Below are positions 1 to 5,776 of a DNA stretch of 5,777 bases, in pieces. The stretch is from JBFLVQ01 sp040758525 (GTDB taxonomy: Bacteria > Acidobacteriota > Blastocatellia > Chloracidobacteriales > JADJPF01): positions 1-5,777 of the forward strand of contig JBFLVQ010000615.1 of the NCBI GenBank assembly GCA_040758525.1, in the 5' to 3' direction. Under the pieces are notes generated by a model. That model was given only the letters and a program-made list of their open reading frames with translations, ran no database searches and was not told where the DNA came from. Numbering within the stretch: the stretch's first letter is position 1; the number at the start of each line of letters is the position of its first letter. The translations under genes were made by a program, and so were the position numbers.

Positions 1-62
1 AGAGGCAAGCATTGGTGAAGAAAGAATCGCTGTCAGTCTTAAAAAATCGTGCTGATAGATAG

Positions 63-287
63 GTTCTACAGGTAACTGTATTAGCCTCAACACCAATTGA
101 AGAACTCGATATTGTTGGTCCTATAGAGGTATTTACCGCAGCCAACCGACTAGGAAAATATCGAAACCTTGAACCGATCTACCAGATCGAGCTTGTCACT
201 ACGGAAAAGAAGCGTGTTATCTCTGGAGATTGTGGTAGTCTCCCTATTTTCTTGATAGCTGATAATTTGCAAACTCCAAGGGTCTAA
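63..287 (+). pseudogene. GlxA/AraC-type regulator, N-terminal DJ-1/PfpI-domain fragment
   Basis: The frame encodes 74 residues, then TAA. Residues 12-28 (IEELDIVGPIEVFTAAN) match the start of the DJ-1/PfpI (class I amidotransferase-like) domain of GlxA-type AraC regulators, whose hallmark is a beta strand followed by LD-x-x-GP-x-EVF. A further strand (YQIELVTTE) follows at the expected place, then a degenerate stretch and the stop. Family members are about 300 residues or more with a C-terminal AraC HTH, so most of the protein is absent and nothing resembling the rest follows to 421. There is no ATG, GTG or TTG before the homology begins. An in-frame TAG sits at 60-62, and upstream of it a GTG at 15-17 opens a short run (VKKESLSVLK) after an AGAGG at 1-5, so a nonsense mutation in the leader is possible. 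It is the only plus-strand gene piece here. The alternative is a stand-alone PfpI-like protein, equally truncated. The family call is from motif recognition only. Confidence 0.6.
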
Positions 288-365
288 GAATCTACGACTG
301 AATCTAACCATCTCGGCTATTATTCCCGCAGTATTCTTTAATTTTACCTGAATCATTGCTTGACC

Positions 366-409
366 CCAGACCGAATAATTTTATCCCTATATCAATTCTA
401 TCCGTCTGG
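366..409. repeat. Inverted repeat downstream of the LuxR-type gene
   Basis: The arms CCAGAC (366-371) and GTCTGG (404-409) are perfectly complementary around a 32-nt AT-rich loop. The repeat lies 12 nt beyond the LuxR-type stop codon on the minus strand. No T tract follows on that strand, so it does not qualify as an ordinary intrinsic terminator. It could be a weak transcript-end structure or chance. Confidence 0.25.
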
Positions 410-421
410 TACTTTCCTTAT

Positions 422-670
422 CTAATAACTACGATGTTGCTGAATATTGGTAAGGCCGCTGCAAATAGCATATTTAACCAAGCCCGCCAAATCATAGAGA
501 TGCAATTTCATCATAATGCGCGCTCGATGCGCTTCCACTGTACGCCTTGATACTAAGAGAATATTTCCTGCTTCTTCATTGCTATAACCATCTGCTAGTA
601 ACTTCAACACCTGTTTCTCACGCTCTGTTAGATTACTCACTAAAGCACTCTTACGTAAACCTAATAGCAT
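422..670 (-). CDS. Stand-alone LuxR/GerE-type HTH transcriptional regulator
   Basis: This 82-residue protein is almost entirely a LuxR-type DNA-binding domain, the C-terminal output module of NarL/FixJ response regulators. The helix before the HTH carries LTEREKQVLKLLADG (residues 14-28). The HTH spans about residues 30-56, with VSRRTVEAH and the recognition-helix stretch ARIMMKL. The last helix is LAGLVKYAICSGL (61-73). There is no receiver or ligand-binding domain, so it resembles single-domain regulators of the GerE type, which bind promoters as dimers in the cytoplasm. The ATG is well supported: AAGGAGG at 679-685 lies 8 nt upstream. Codons above the ATG stay open back to a TAA but have no start codon and no receiver-like sequence. 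NEEAGNILLVS departs slightly from the usual N-K-E-I-A pattern but is not disabling. It is either a true small regulator or the surviving output domain of a longer response regulator. Neighbours are regulator remnants, so its target is unknown. Confidence 0.82.
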   Translation of the reverse strand: MLLGLRKSALVSNLTEREKQVLKLLADGYSNEEAGNILLVSRRTVEAHRARIMMKLHLYDLAGLVKYAICSGLTNIQQHRSY

Positions 671-678
671 TGCTTTAA

Positions 679-685
679 CCTCCTT
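679..685 (-). promoter_or_regulatory. Ribosome binding site of the LuxR-type gene
   Basis: AAGGAGG on the minus strand is a full match to the anti-Shine-Dalgarno consensus and sits 8 nt before the ATG at 670. It decides the start, and shows that the isolated HTH domain is translated as its own gene rather than being only a fragment of a longer frame. Confidence 0.75.
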
Positions 686-704
686 AATATTGCTGGTTAG
701 GCGG

Positions 705-733
705 ATATTACTACTTTATCGTAGTCTTACTAA
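705..733 (-). promoter_or_regulatory. Possible sigma-70-type promoter of the LuxR-type gene
   Basis: On the minus strand TTAGTA (733-728) and TAATAT (710-705) are separated by exactly 17 nt. This would put the transcription start near 698 and give a leader of about 28 nt that contains the Shine-Dalgarno. The hexamers are weak (3/6 and 4/6 matches to TTGACA and TATAAT), so the geometry carries most of the support. A 5-bp inverted repeat, ACTAC at 710-714 and GTAGT at 721-725, lies in the spacer and touches the -10. It could be an operator for the dimeric product, but an arm of this length is easily found by chance. Confidence 0.3.
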
Positions 734-915
734 CTTCCGCATTGTTCTTATTAAAACATTTGCTCCTTATATTTCTAATAACGGATTTTTGAGGATTTTG
801 TATTCTGACAGAGCAATATTTTTTTTACTATCTGGTGAAAGAAGAGATTTATTGAAACTGACTAAGAGGTTTTATCAGCTTGGTAATTAGGCCAATTCTA
901 GCGATATAAGTTGCA

Positions 916-1106
916 TCAACTATAACGTTGTTCCCATTCACGTAGCGCTTTCAGCACCGCGCCCAAACTCTTTCCCTTCTCTGTCAAATAATATTCAAGT
1001 CTAGGCGGATGTTCATTGTAAAGCTTATGCGCGATCAGACCATATGTGTTTCCAGCGCTTTCAAGCGTGTCGATAGTGTATTGAGAGCAACCCCAACGAG
1101 AGACTT
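916..1106 (-). pseudogene. HxlR-family winged-helix regulator, truncated and frameshifted remnant
   Basis: Two frames together give the C-terminal half of an HxlR (MarR-like winged-helix) regulator. The first (1106-1044) reads KSLVGVALNTLSTRLKALETH, the end of helix 2 plus the recognition helix. The second (1041-919) reads GLIAHKLYNEHPPRLEYYLT, then EKGKSLGAVLKALREWEQR and a TGA at 916-918. This is the wing with the family hallmark (P-P-R-x-E-Y-x-L-T-x-x-G) and the final helix ending in E-W. The frames are joined by two surplus bases, AT at 1043-1042 within CATATGG. Removing them gives the expected H-G-L-I, so a dinucleotide insertion (AT slippage) is the simplest explanation. The first frame otherwise ends at a TGA at 1035-1037. 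The N-terminal 45 or so residues, with the usual G-G-K-W and R-F-x-E-L motifs, are missing, because the sequence upstream is the DUF1501 gene in another frame. Family assignment is strong; function is presumably lost. Confidence 0.82.
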
Positions 1107-2508
1107 AGGAGAAGAGTTCTGTAATTGGGGCATAGATCCCATCTCTAGCAAATGGGACGTATTCAAAACGTTGTCTAAGTGGATCATCAGTTCGAATTGT
1201 GTTTGGATCAATCCCCATAGCCGAATAGATAGTACTGAAGATATCTTCTGGACGTATATCAACTCCACGTGACCAGCCTGGATCAACTGTTCTAGCGCCA
1301 AGTGAATCAGTCGCTCCTATTACACGCCCACCACGTACACCTCCACCGACAAGCAGTGCTGCCATCTGCAGATAGTGATCCCGACCAGAGAAATTATTAA
1401 GTTGACCAACGGTTCGACCAAATTCACCCATAGCAACAATCAATGTCTCATCAAGTAGTGTCTTACCTTTTTCAGTCTTTGAGGGTAGTGCGTTAAGATC
1501 AGTAATTAGCTGTCCCAGACCAGTATCAAGTAGACCAGCACTCTCATAGATACCTGTACTTCCATAGATACCGCTATGATTATCCCACCCACCCAGATTG
1601 ATCTGAATAAAGTGTGTGCCTAAGTTAGCATTGATAAGATTACGTGCTACCAAACAGGCATTACCAAAAGGATTGTTGCCATAATTGACCAGATCTCTAC
1701 CAGCATATTGGAAAAGCTTTAAGATATCAGATTCATACATCAATCCACGAGCCTGTTGATAGGCAGCTATCATCGCATCAGCCTCTTTTCCTAACACTTT
1801 ATTGGTTCTTATCTCCTGATCTAACGAGTTAAGCAGTTGGAAACGACGTAAAAACCGTTCTTCCCCTTCAGGATGAGCTGCACCTGGCAGTCCTTCAGGA
1901 GCAGTTGTTACCTTAAATGGAGCGAAACGAGGCGCAAAATAACCCTGTTCAGCAACATTATTGGTGTTTAGCGCAATAAAGCTTGGTAATTTCTGGCTCT
2001 CTGTTCTGCGGCTTTCATATTCCAGCGCAACTACTGCACCGATATTAGGAGCAACACTAGAAAAAACATTAGCAGGATTGCGACCAATCTGAGACCATCT
2101 TTGTGCTAATGAATGTTCCAATGCCCAGGCACTCATTGAACGAACTAGAGAGATATCTGACAACTGCTCAGCCAGTCTTGGTAACAATCCTTTGGGCCAG
2201 CGAATCCTGCCAAAGGTAGTAGGCTGAAAATCACCCGGTGTCCAGGAGCCTTCCTTAAGATCAAAAGTATCAACATGGCTAGGAGCACCATCAAGGTGAA
2301 TGAATATACAGTAGCGAGCAGTATTAATAAGCTCAGCCGAGGATTGGGCAAAGACTTCTAGTGGACAAGCCACTGGAGTGAAGAAGAAGCCAGTAAGACC
2401 TAGTCCCGCCAACTGAAAGAATTGACGACGGCTAAATCCAACTCCTTCATTTATGCTGTTATGGTGTTGGGATACACTTTGTTGAGCTTTGATTAAATCT
2501 TTTGTCAT
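1105..2508 (-). CDS. DUF1501 family protein, Tat-exported
   Basis: The 467-residue protein belongs to DUF1501, a branch of the alkaline phosphatase/sulfatase-like superfamily whose reaction is not established. The N-terminus has a twin-arginine signal: SRRQFF at residues 26-31, a hydrophobic stretch to about 47 and a probable cleavage after VFA (52-54), implying folding before export. The mature domain shows the family landmarks in order: HLDGAPSHVDTFD (71-83), the APNIG region (153-157), GGWDNH (306-311), AMGEFGRT (359-366), GRDHY (375-379), GGGVRGGRVIGATDSLG (388-404) and the closing DIFSTIYSAMGID (422-434). The D/H/E residues in these motifs are the likely metal ligands, by analogy with the superfamily. 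Length and the ELF-type ending indicate an essentially complete protein. The ATG at 2508 is preceded at 8 nt by GGAAGGAG. It lies 19 nt after the DUF1549 gene, its usual partner, so the two form an operon. Its TAA abuts an HxlR remnant, so the stop may have been supplied by a rearrangement. Confidence 0.93.
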   Translation of the reverse strand: MTKDLIKAQQSVSQHHNSINEGVGFSRRQFFQLAGLGLTGFFFTPVACPLEVFAQSSAELINTARYCIFIHLDGAPSHVDTFDLKEGSWTPGDFQPTTFGRIRWPKGLLPRLAEQLSDISLVRSMSAWALEHSLAQRWSQIGRNPANVFSSVAPNIGAVVALEYESRRTESQKLPSFIALNTNNVAEQGYFAPRFAPFKVTTAPEGLPGAAHPEGEERFLRRFQLLNSLDQEIRTNKVLGKEADAMIAAYQQARGLMYESDILKLFQYAGRDLVNYGNNPFGNACLVARNLINANLGTHFIQINLGGWDNHSGIYGSTGIYESAGLLDTGLGQLITDLNALPSKTEKGKTLLDETLIVAMGEFGRTVGQLNNFSGRDHYLQMAALLVGGGVRGGRVIGATDSLGARTVDPGWSRGVDIRPEDIFSTIYSAMGIDPNTIRTDDPLRQRFEYVPFARDGIYAPITELFS

Positions 2509-2516
2509 TGTCTTTA

Positions 2517-2524
2517 CTCCTTCC
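2517..2524 (-). promoter_or_regulatory. Ribosome binding site of the DUF1501 gene
   Basis: GGAAGGAG on the minus strand lies 8 nt before the ATG at 2508, inside the 19-nt gap after the DUF1549 stop. It confirms the start that includes the complete Tat signal, and points to translation of a shared transcript. Confidence 0.7.
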
Positions 2525-2527
2525 CCT

Positions 2528-4441
2528 TTAGTAGTTGTAGAGAAAATCTATCTTATTAATGAGTGCCCACATCAGGTCTTCTGCACCTTCTGTTCGGTCG
2601 CTCTTAAGTGCAGCCAAGGCTTGCTCAAGCTCATCAGAACTAGGTTTACGTGACAAAGTGATCAGGAATATCTCTTCGACCAATACTCTGTTGTCGCTTA
2701 TGTTATTAAGCAAGCGTGCCAATGCTCCATTTATTACACTGGAACGCACCCTTGAGGTTACAAAGGGATTGTTCATTAGTGTTAATGCCTGTTGAATTGA
2801 AGGTGAACTACCACGAGGAATCTCATCTCGGTTGCCACGCTGGAAAGTATTAAGGAAGTTGCGTGCTATCTGAGATTCCTCATCTAATGGCTGACGATAG
2901 TAAGACAATGGCTCAACAGTATCAGGCAATTGCATTGCCCATCGTATGTTGTTCTGCAACCCACTGACTCTATAGTTTCCAAGCTGTCCAGTAGCCTGAG
3001 CAATGGCATCATGTAGTTCTTCAGCATCAAGCCGTCGTACCAGCTTACGGGCAAAGTAGGTTGTATAAGTTTCCTTCCAATCTACAGAGTAGCGAGATGA
3101 GAGCTGATAGGCATTTGATTGTGTGATCAGTCTCATTATGTGTTGTAGATCATATTGGTTGGCAATGAACTCATCGGTCAATCGCTCAAGTAGTTCAGGG
3201 TGAGAAGGCTGAATAGTCCAGGGTGGTGGTGGTGGATTTTTTGGATCAAGTCTGGCCATATCGAATCCCTGTGAAGGTGAGACTATTCCTAAACCAAAGA
3301 ACTCTTCCCATAAAAAGTTGACTGTAGCACGGGCAAACTGACGATCACTGGTAAGAAAACGGGCCAGTGCAGTACGGTAAGATTCCCCAGGGGTTGGAGT
3401 CTCACCAGTAAAGATATAGCGTGGCTTTACAGAAACAGAACCATAATCGGCAGGGTCTCGCGCAGTACGATTGCCAGAACTTGTACCTAGCATATACTCG
3501 CGTGTCTTTGACTCTTCAACTATTATTCCTGGTATTCCTTGTTCGCGAATTATCTCCACCCGTGAAAAGAAGGCTGACATTTCCCAGGCTTGTGAACGTT
3601 TAGTTTCGGTAGCCCAAAGATTATAAACTGTATGACCACGACCATCGTGACAGAGCAGACAGTCAAAAGTGTTAATACCAAGAAAACGTGTACCTGTCTG
3701 TACCACAGCAGTATCAAAAGTGTCTTGAGGCGGCCCCATTGGGGTAACTGCACTAACCATATAATTAGCTGCACCATTTATTATATTGTTGCCAGTGCTA
3801 GTCAATAACATACTAACAAACTGGTTGTAAGGCATGTTCTCTTCAATCGCCTGTCTGATAGTTCTATAGAAAGTATTACGTCCATCAAGACCACGAGAAA
3901 CATTAGAAGGGAAAGCAGTGTTTTTCAGTAGGTCACCCATCCACATTGTCCAGCGATCAATAAATTCCTGGGAGCCAATAAGAGAATTTATTAGGCGATC
4001 ACGTCTGTCTGAAGATGTGTCAGCAAGAAACTTTCTTACCTGATCTGGAGTAGGGATACGTCCAGTTAAGTCTAATGTAACTCGACGTAAAAACTCTTCA
4101 TCCGAAGTCAGTACCGCTGAATTGATGGAATCACGCGCCATCTTTCCAAATATCTCTTCATCTATATAGTTTCGCCTTGGTATTGATGCTGCTGAAACTG
4201 ATCTGCTATCCATATGGGCGGTAGCCAACTCAGTTGCTTCTGATAGATTACGAATATGTTCTCTTGGGTTAGCAAGGATATTCGAGTCTGTAAGGAAATT
4301 ACAATCTGCACTTGTTAGCTGGCGCTTGCCTTTCTGCTCAGCCTGCGGCGTTAAACCACCCTTGGCTGGTAGCGTGAAATTGAGAACCAATACTAATAAA
4401 CAGAGCCCTATTGCTAATCTTTGCACACAAACCTTAGTCAT
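2528..4441 (-). CDS. DUF1549/DUF1553 (planctomycete-cytochrome-type) protein with one CxxCH motif
   Basis: This 637-residue exported protein begins with a Sec-type signal: basic start, then hydrophobic residues 9-25 (LAIGLCLLVLVLNFTLP). The DUF1549 domain spans about 91-275 and includes FLRRVTLDLTGRIPTPDQV (117-135), DRLINSLIGSQEFIDRW (148-164) and a CLLCH haem c-binding motif at 261-265. In this family the site normally reads C-x-x-C-H-D, as here. The DUF1553 domain spans about 355-615, with ATVNFLWEEFFGLGIVSPS (372-390), PSHPELLERLTDEF (412-425), ARKLVRRLDAEELHDAI (464-480) and ITLSRKPSSDELEQALAAL (594-612). The C-terminus (ALINKIDFLYNY) matches the usual family ending, so the gene is complete. 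A five-proline run (403-407) precedes W. Predicted location is the periplasm, probably haem-bearing. It is the first gene of a two-gene unit with DUF1501. The families co-occur widely but the reaction is unknown; a part in breakdown of complex substrates is only a suggestion. The start is fixed by GGAGG 4 nt upstream. Confidence 0.93.
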   Translation of the reverse strand: MTKVCVQRLAIGLCLLVLVLNFTLPAKGGLTPQAEQKGKRQLTSADCNFLTDSNILANPREHIRNLSEATELATAHMDSRSVSAASIPRRNYIDEEIFGKMARDSINSAVLTSDEEFLRRVTLDLTGRIPTPDQVRKFLADTSSDRRDRLINSLIGSQEFIDRWTMWMGDLLKNTAFPSNVSRGLDGRNTFYRTIRQAIEENMPYNQFVSMLLTSTGNNIINGAANYMVSAVTPMGPPQDTFDTAVVQTGTRFLGINTFDCLLCHDGRGHTVYNLWATETKRSQAWEMSAFFSRVEIIREQGIPGIIVEESKTREYMLGTSSGNRTARDPADYGSVSVKPRYIFTGETPTPGESYRTALARFLTSDRQFARATVNFLWEEFFGLGIVSPSQGFDMARLDPKNPPPPPWTIQPSHPELLERLTDEFIANQYDLQHIMRLITQSNAYQLSSRYSVDWKETYTTYFARKLVRRLDAEELHDAIAQATGQLGNYRVSGLQNNIRWAMQLPDTVEPLSYYRQPLDEESQIARNFLNTFQRGNRDEIPRGSSPSIQQALTLMNNPFVTSRVRSSVINGALARLLNNISDNRVLVEEIFLITLSRKPSSDELEQALAALKSDRTEGAEDLMWALINKIDFLYNY

Positions 4442-4445
4442 ATTA

Positions 4446-4450
4446 CCTCC
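4446..4450 (-). promoter_or_regulatory. Ribosome binding site of the DUF1549/DUF1553 gene
   Basis: GGAGG on the minus strand is 4 nt from the ATG at 4441, rather close but usable. It lies two nucleotides downstream of a hairpin, so access to it could depend on leader folding. Confidence 0.65.
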
Positions 4451-4452
4451 AG

Positions 4453-4478
4453 ATAGATCTCTCCTAGCAAGGATCTAT
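4453..4478 (-). repeat. Leader hairpin just upstream of the DUF1549 Shine-Dalgarno
   Basis: ATAGATC (4453-4459) and GATCTAT (4472-4478) form perfect 7-bp arms around a 12-nt loop. On the minus-strand mRNA the hairpin ends two nucleotides before the GGAGG. Inside the loop, CT-TGCT-AG could add two pairs. The loop also contains AGGAGA, a second Shine-Dalgarno-like string that could compete with the real one. The site could be an RNA structure affecting translation or a DNA operator; either role is inference. Confidence 0.4.
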
Positions 4479-4524
4479 TAATTAGCGAGAATTAACTGAA
4501 AATCCCTGTATGATTGAACCCACT

Positions 4525-4559
4525 GAAAAAAGAGAAAAGCTACCCAACTTGGTGAGGGT
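4525..4559 (-). terminator. Weak intrinsic terminator candidate after the TPR gene
   Basis: Read on the minus strand, 5 nt after the TPR stop codon, ACCC and GGGT (4559-4556 and 4545-4542) can pair around a 10-nt loop. They are followed within a few bases by a T-rich run, CTTTTCTCTTTTTT (4539-4526). The position and T tract are right for an intrinsic terminator, but the stem is only four pairs. It may therefore be inefficient, or the T run may be incidental. If real, it would separate the TPR gene from the DUF1549-DUF1501 unit and imply a promoter between about 4480 and 4525, where I find no good hexamers. Confidence 0.28.
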
Positions 4560-4564
4560 GATGT

Positions 4565-5776
4565 TTAAAAATATAGATTAATACCAAAATCTGGAATGTT
4601 GCCATTTTTAATTATGGCTTGCCAATTTTTCAGCCTTTCGCTGCCTAACTCCCAGAAGTTGGCACAAAGTTCTAGATACTGAAGTGTAGTTTTCTGCTCC
4701 CCTCTTTCTAATAACTCTTTGGCAAGAATCATATTAGGACCAAATGTATTCAGTTGGGGGGAGCCAGGTGTTGCTCCAGATTTGATTAAGTGCTGTTTTG
4801 CTGTCTCTAAATCACCAGCTCGTAGAGCTAATCTACCCAAAATAGTATTGCTATCATGAATAGCGTTACCATAATTCCATTTAAGTGCACTATTCCTATT
4901 ATTACTTGCTCTCTCTAACAGTTCTAATGAATAGTTGCGTGCTTCTTGATCTTGGCCAGCTGCTAATGAGGCTTTTGCCAGATCACCAAGGAGCGTATAT
5001 CTTTCATCATCACTAACAATATTTAAAGCCTTTTCAAACTCTTTTACAGCCTTAATAGCTGATTCCTTTCTGGCATCTGGAGGGCCTACCATTGTACCAC
5101 CAAAATAGATAATCCCTAACAGGTTGTACCATTCAACATTTTTTGGATCGAGTTGTTCCATTTTGGCTAAAAGGTCGGCTGCTAAAAGTTGATCATCTTT
5201 AAAGAAAAATTTGGCCGCATTCCCAGTTATTGCAATGTCATCTTTGTTATTTTCAACGTGCTTAAGCCATAGTATCTTTGCCTGTTCATAAGCCTCTTTC
5301 TCATGATTCTTATCGATAATGGCTTGAGGAAGACCAGCTATAGGGGAATTAGGATGATTGTTGATTATCCAAAAAATATGCTGCTGCCTGATCTTGCGTA
5401 CTTCCGGTAACATATACGCAGGTTTGGTAAAATAGATACGAAGCAGTCTCGTGCGTAAGGCTAAATCATCAGGTCTTGATGCTAACTCTCTTTCCAGTTC
5501 TGCGGCTATTTCTGGAGAGAACTGGACCGAGTTATTAATACTATTAGTTCGAGTATTGGTTCGAGCAATAACATTATTAAAACTCAATAGACCTGTGCCA
5601 AGTGAAAGCAATAACAGAGCCGATGCAGTTGCAGCAACCAAGGCCTGTTGCCACCGTTTAGTACGATTATCACAAGTTTGATGTAAAATCTTTTCCATCC
5701 TGCGGCTCAGATTTGCCGCGGTAGCATAGGAGACTCCTACAGTTTTTCTATCTAGACACAAATGCACAATCTTCAA
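4565..5776 (-). CDS. Membrane-anchored TPR protein, 5' end outside the window
   Basis: At least 403 residues are visible and the frame is open to the window edge, where a TTG is only an edge coincidence; the gene is treated as 5'-partial. Layout, numbering from that edge: a basic cytoplasmic segment (1-41), one transmembrane helix (about 44-65, ALVAATASALLLLSLGTGLL), a short linker, then helical TPR-like repeats. Clear repeat units include DLLAKMEQLDPKNVEWYNLLG (201-221), the EFEKALNI...LGDLAKASLAAGQ stretch (247-275) and TILGRLALRAGDLETAKQHL (311-330). The C-terminal block TPGSPQLNTFGPNMILAKEL (336-355), followed by LQYLELCANFWELG, is a conserved signature I recall from bacterial TPR proteins; I cannot name the family precisely. 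TPRs mediate protein contacts, here probably on the far side of the membrane. The segment before the helix (SYATAANLSRRMEKIL) loosely recalls the end of BlaR1-like M56 proteins, so the full gene may be an M56-TPR fusion; this is speculative. It lies 123 nt upstream of the DUF1549 gene, same strand. Confidence 0.75.
   Translation of the reverse strand: MKIVHLCLDRKTVGVSYATAANLSRRMEKILHQTCDNRTKRWQQALVAATASALLLLSLGTGLLSFNNVIARTNTRTNSINNSVQFSPEIAAELERELASRPDDLALRTRLLRIYFTKPAYMLPEVRKIRQQHIFWIINNHPNSPIAGLPQAIIDKNHEKEAYEQAKILWLKHVENNKDDIAITGNAAKFFFKDDQLLAADLLAKMEQLDPKNVEWYNLLGIIYFGGTMVGPPDARKESAIKAVKEFEKALNIVSDDERYTLLGDLAKASLAAGQDQEARNYSLELLERASNNRNSALKWNYGNAIHDSNTILGRLALRAGDLETAKQHLIKSGATPGSPQLNTFGPNMILAKELLERGEQKTTLQYLELCANFWELGSERLKNWQAIIKNGNIPDFGINLYF

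Larger units (their letters stand above)
671..915. other. Gap between the LuxR-type gene and the HxlR remnant
   Basis: This AT-rich stretch of 245 nt holds the ribosome binding site and a possible promoter for the LuxR-type gene near its left end. I translated the minus strand looking for a receiver domain or further HxlR sequence and found neither. A 66-residue plus-strand frame beginning with TTG at 690 has no ribosome binding site and no recognisable motif. Confidence 0.5.

Noticed and set aside
150..356. Minus-strand 68-residue frame
   Set aside because: It is antisense to the GlxA-like fragment over half its length, has no ribosome binding site seen and no recognisable motif.
366..409. 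CCAGAC/GTCTGG repeat as an intrinsic terminator
   Set aside because: The loop is 32 nt and there is no T tract after the stem on the minus strand. Listed only as a repeat.
356..550. Plus-strand 64-residue frame
   Set aside because: It is antisense to the LuxR-type HTH, whose conserved motifs and Shine-Dalgarno decide the strand.
690..890. Plus-strand 66-residue frame starting with TTG
   Set aside because: It has no ribosome binding site, lies opposite the LuxR-type leader, and shows no recognisable motif or domain. AT-rich chance frame.
1009..1272. Plus-strand 87-residue frame
   Set aside because: It runs antisense over the DUF1501 C-terminus and the HxlR remnant, both of which have clear family motifs.
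1107..1301. Minus-strand frame upstream of the HxlR homology as the N-terminus of that regulator
   Set aside because: This stretch encodes the conserved DUF1501 C-terminus in another frame. The translated sequence before KSLVGV has none of the HxlR N-terminal motifs.
5727..5755. Plus-strand terminator: TAGGAG-A-CTCCTA followed by a T run
   Set aside because: A one-base centre forces a much shorter real stem, no plus-strand gene precedes it, and it lies within a minus-strand coding frame.
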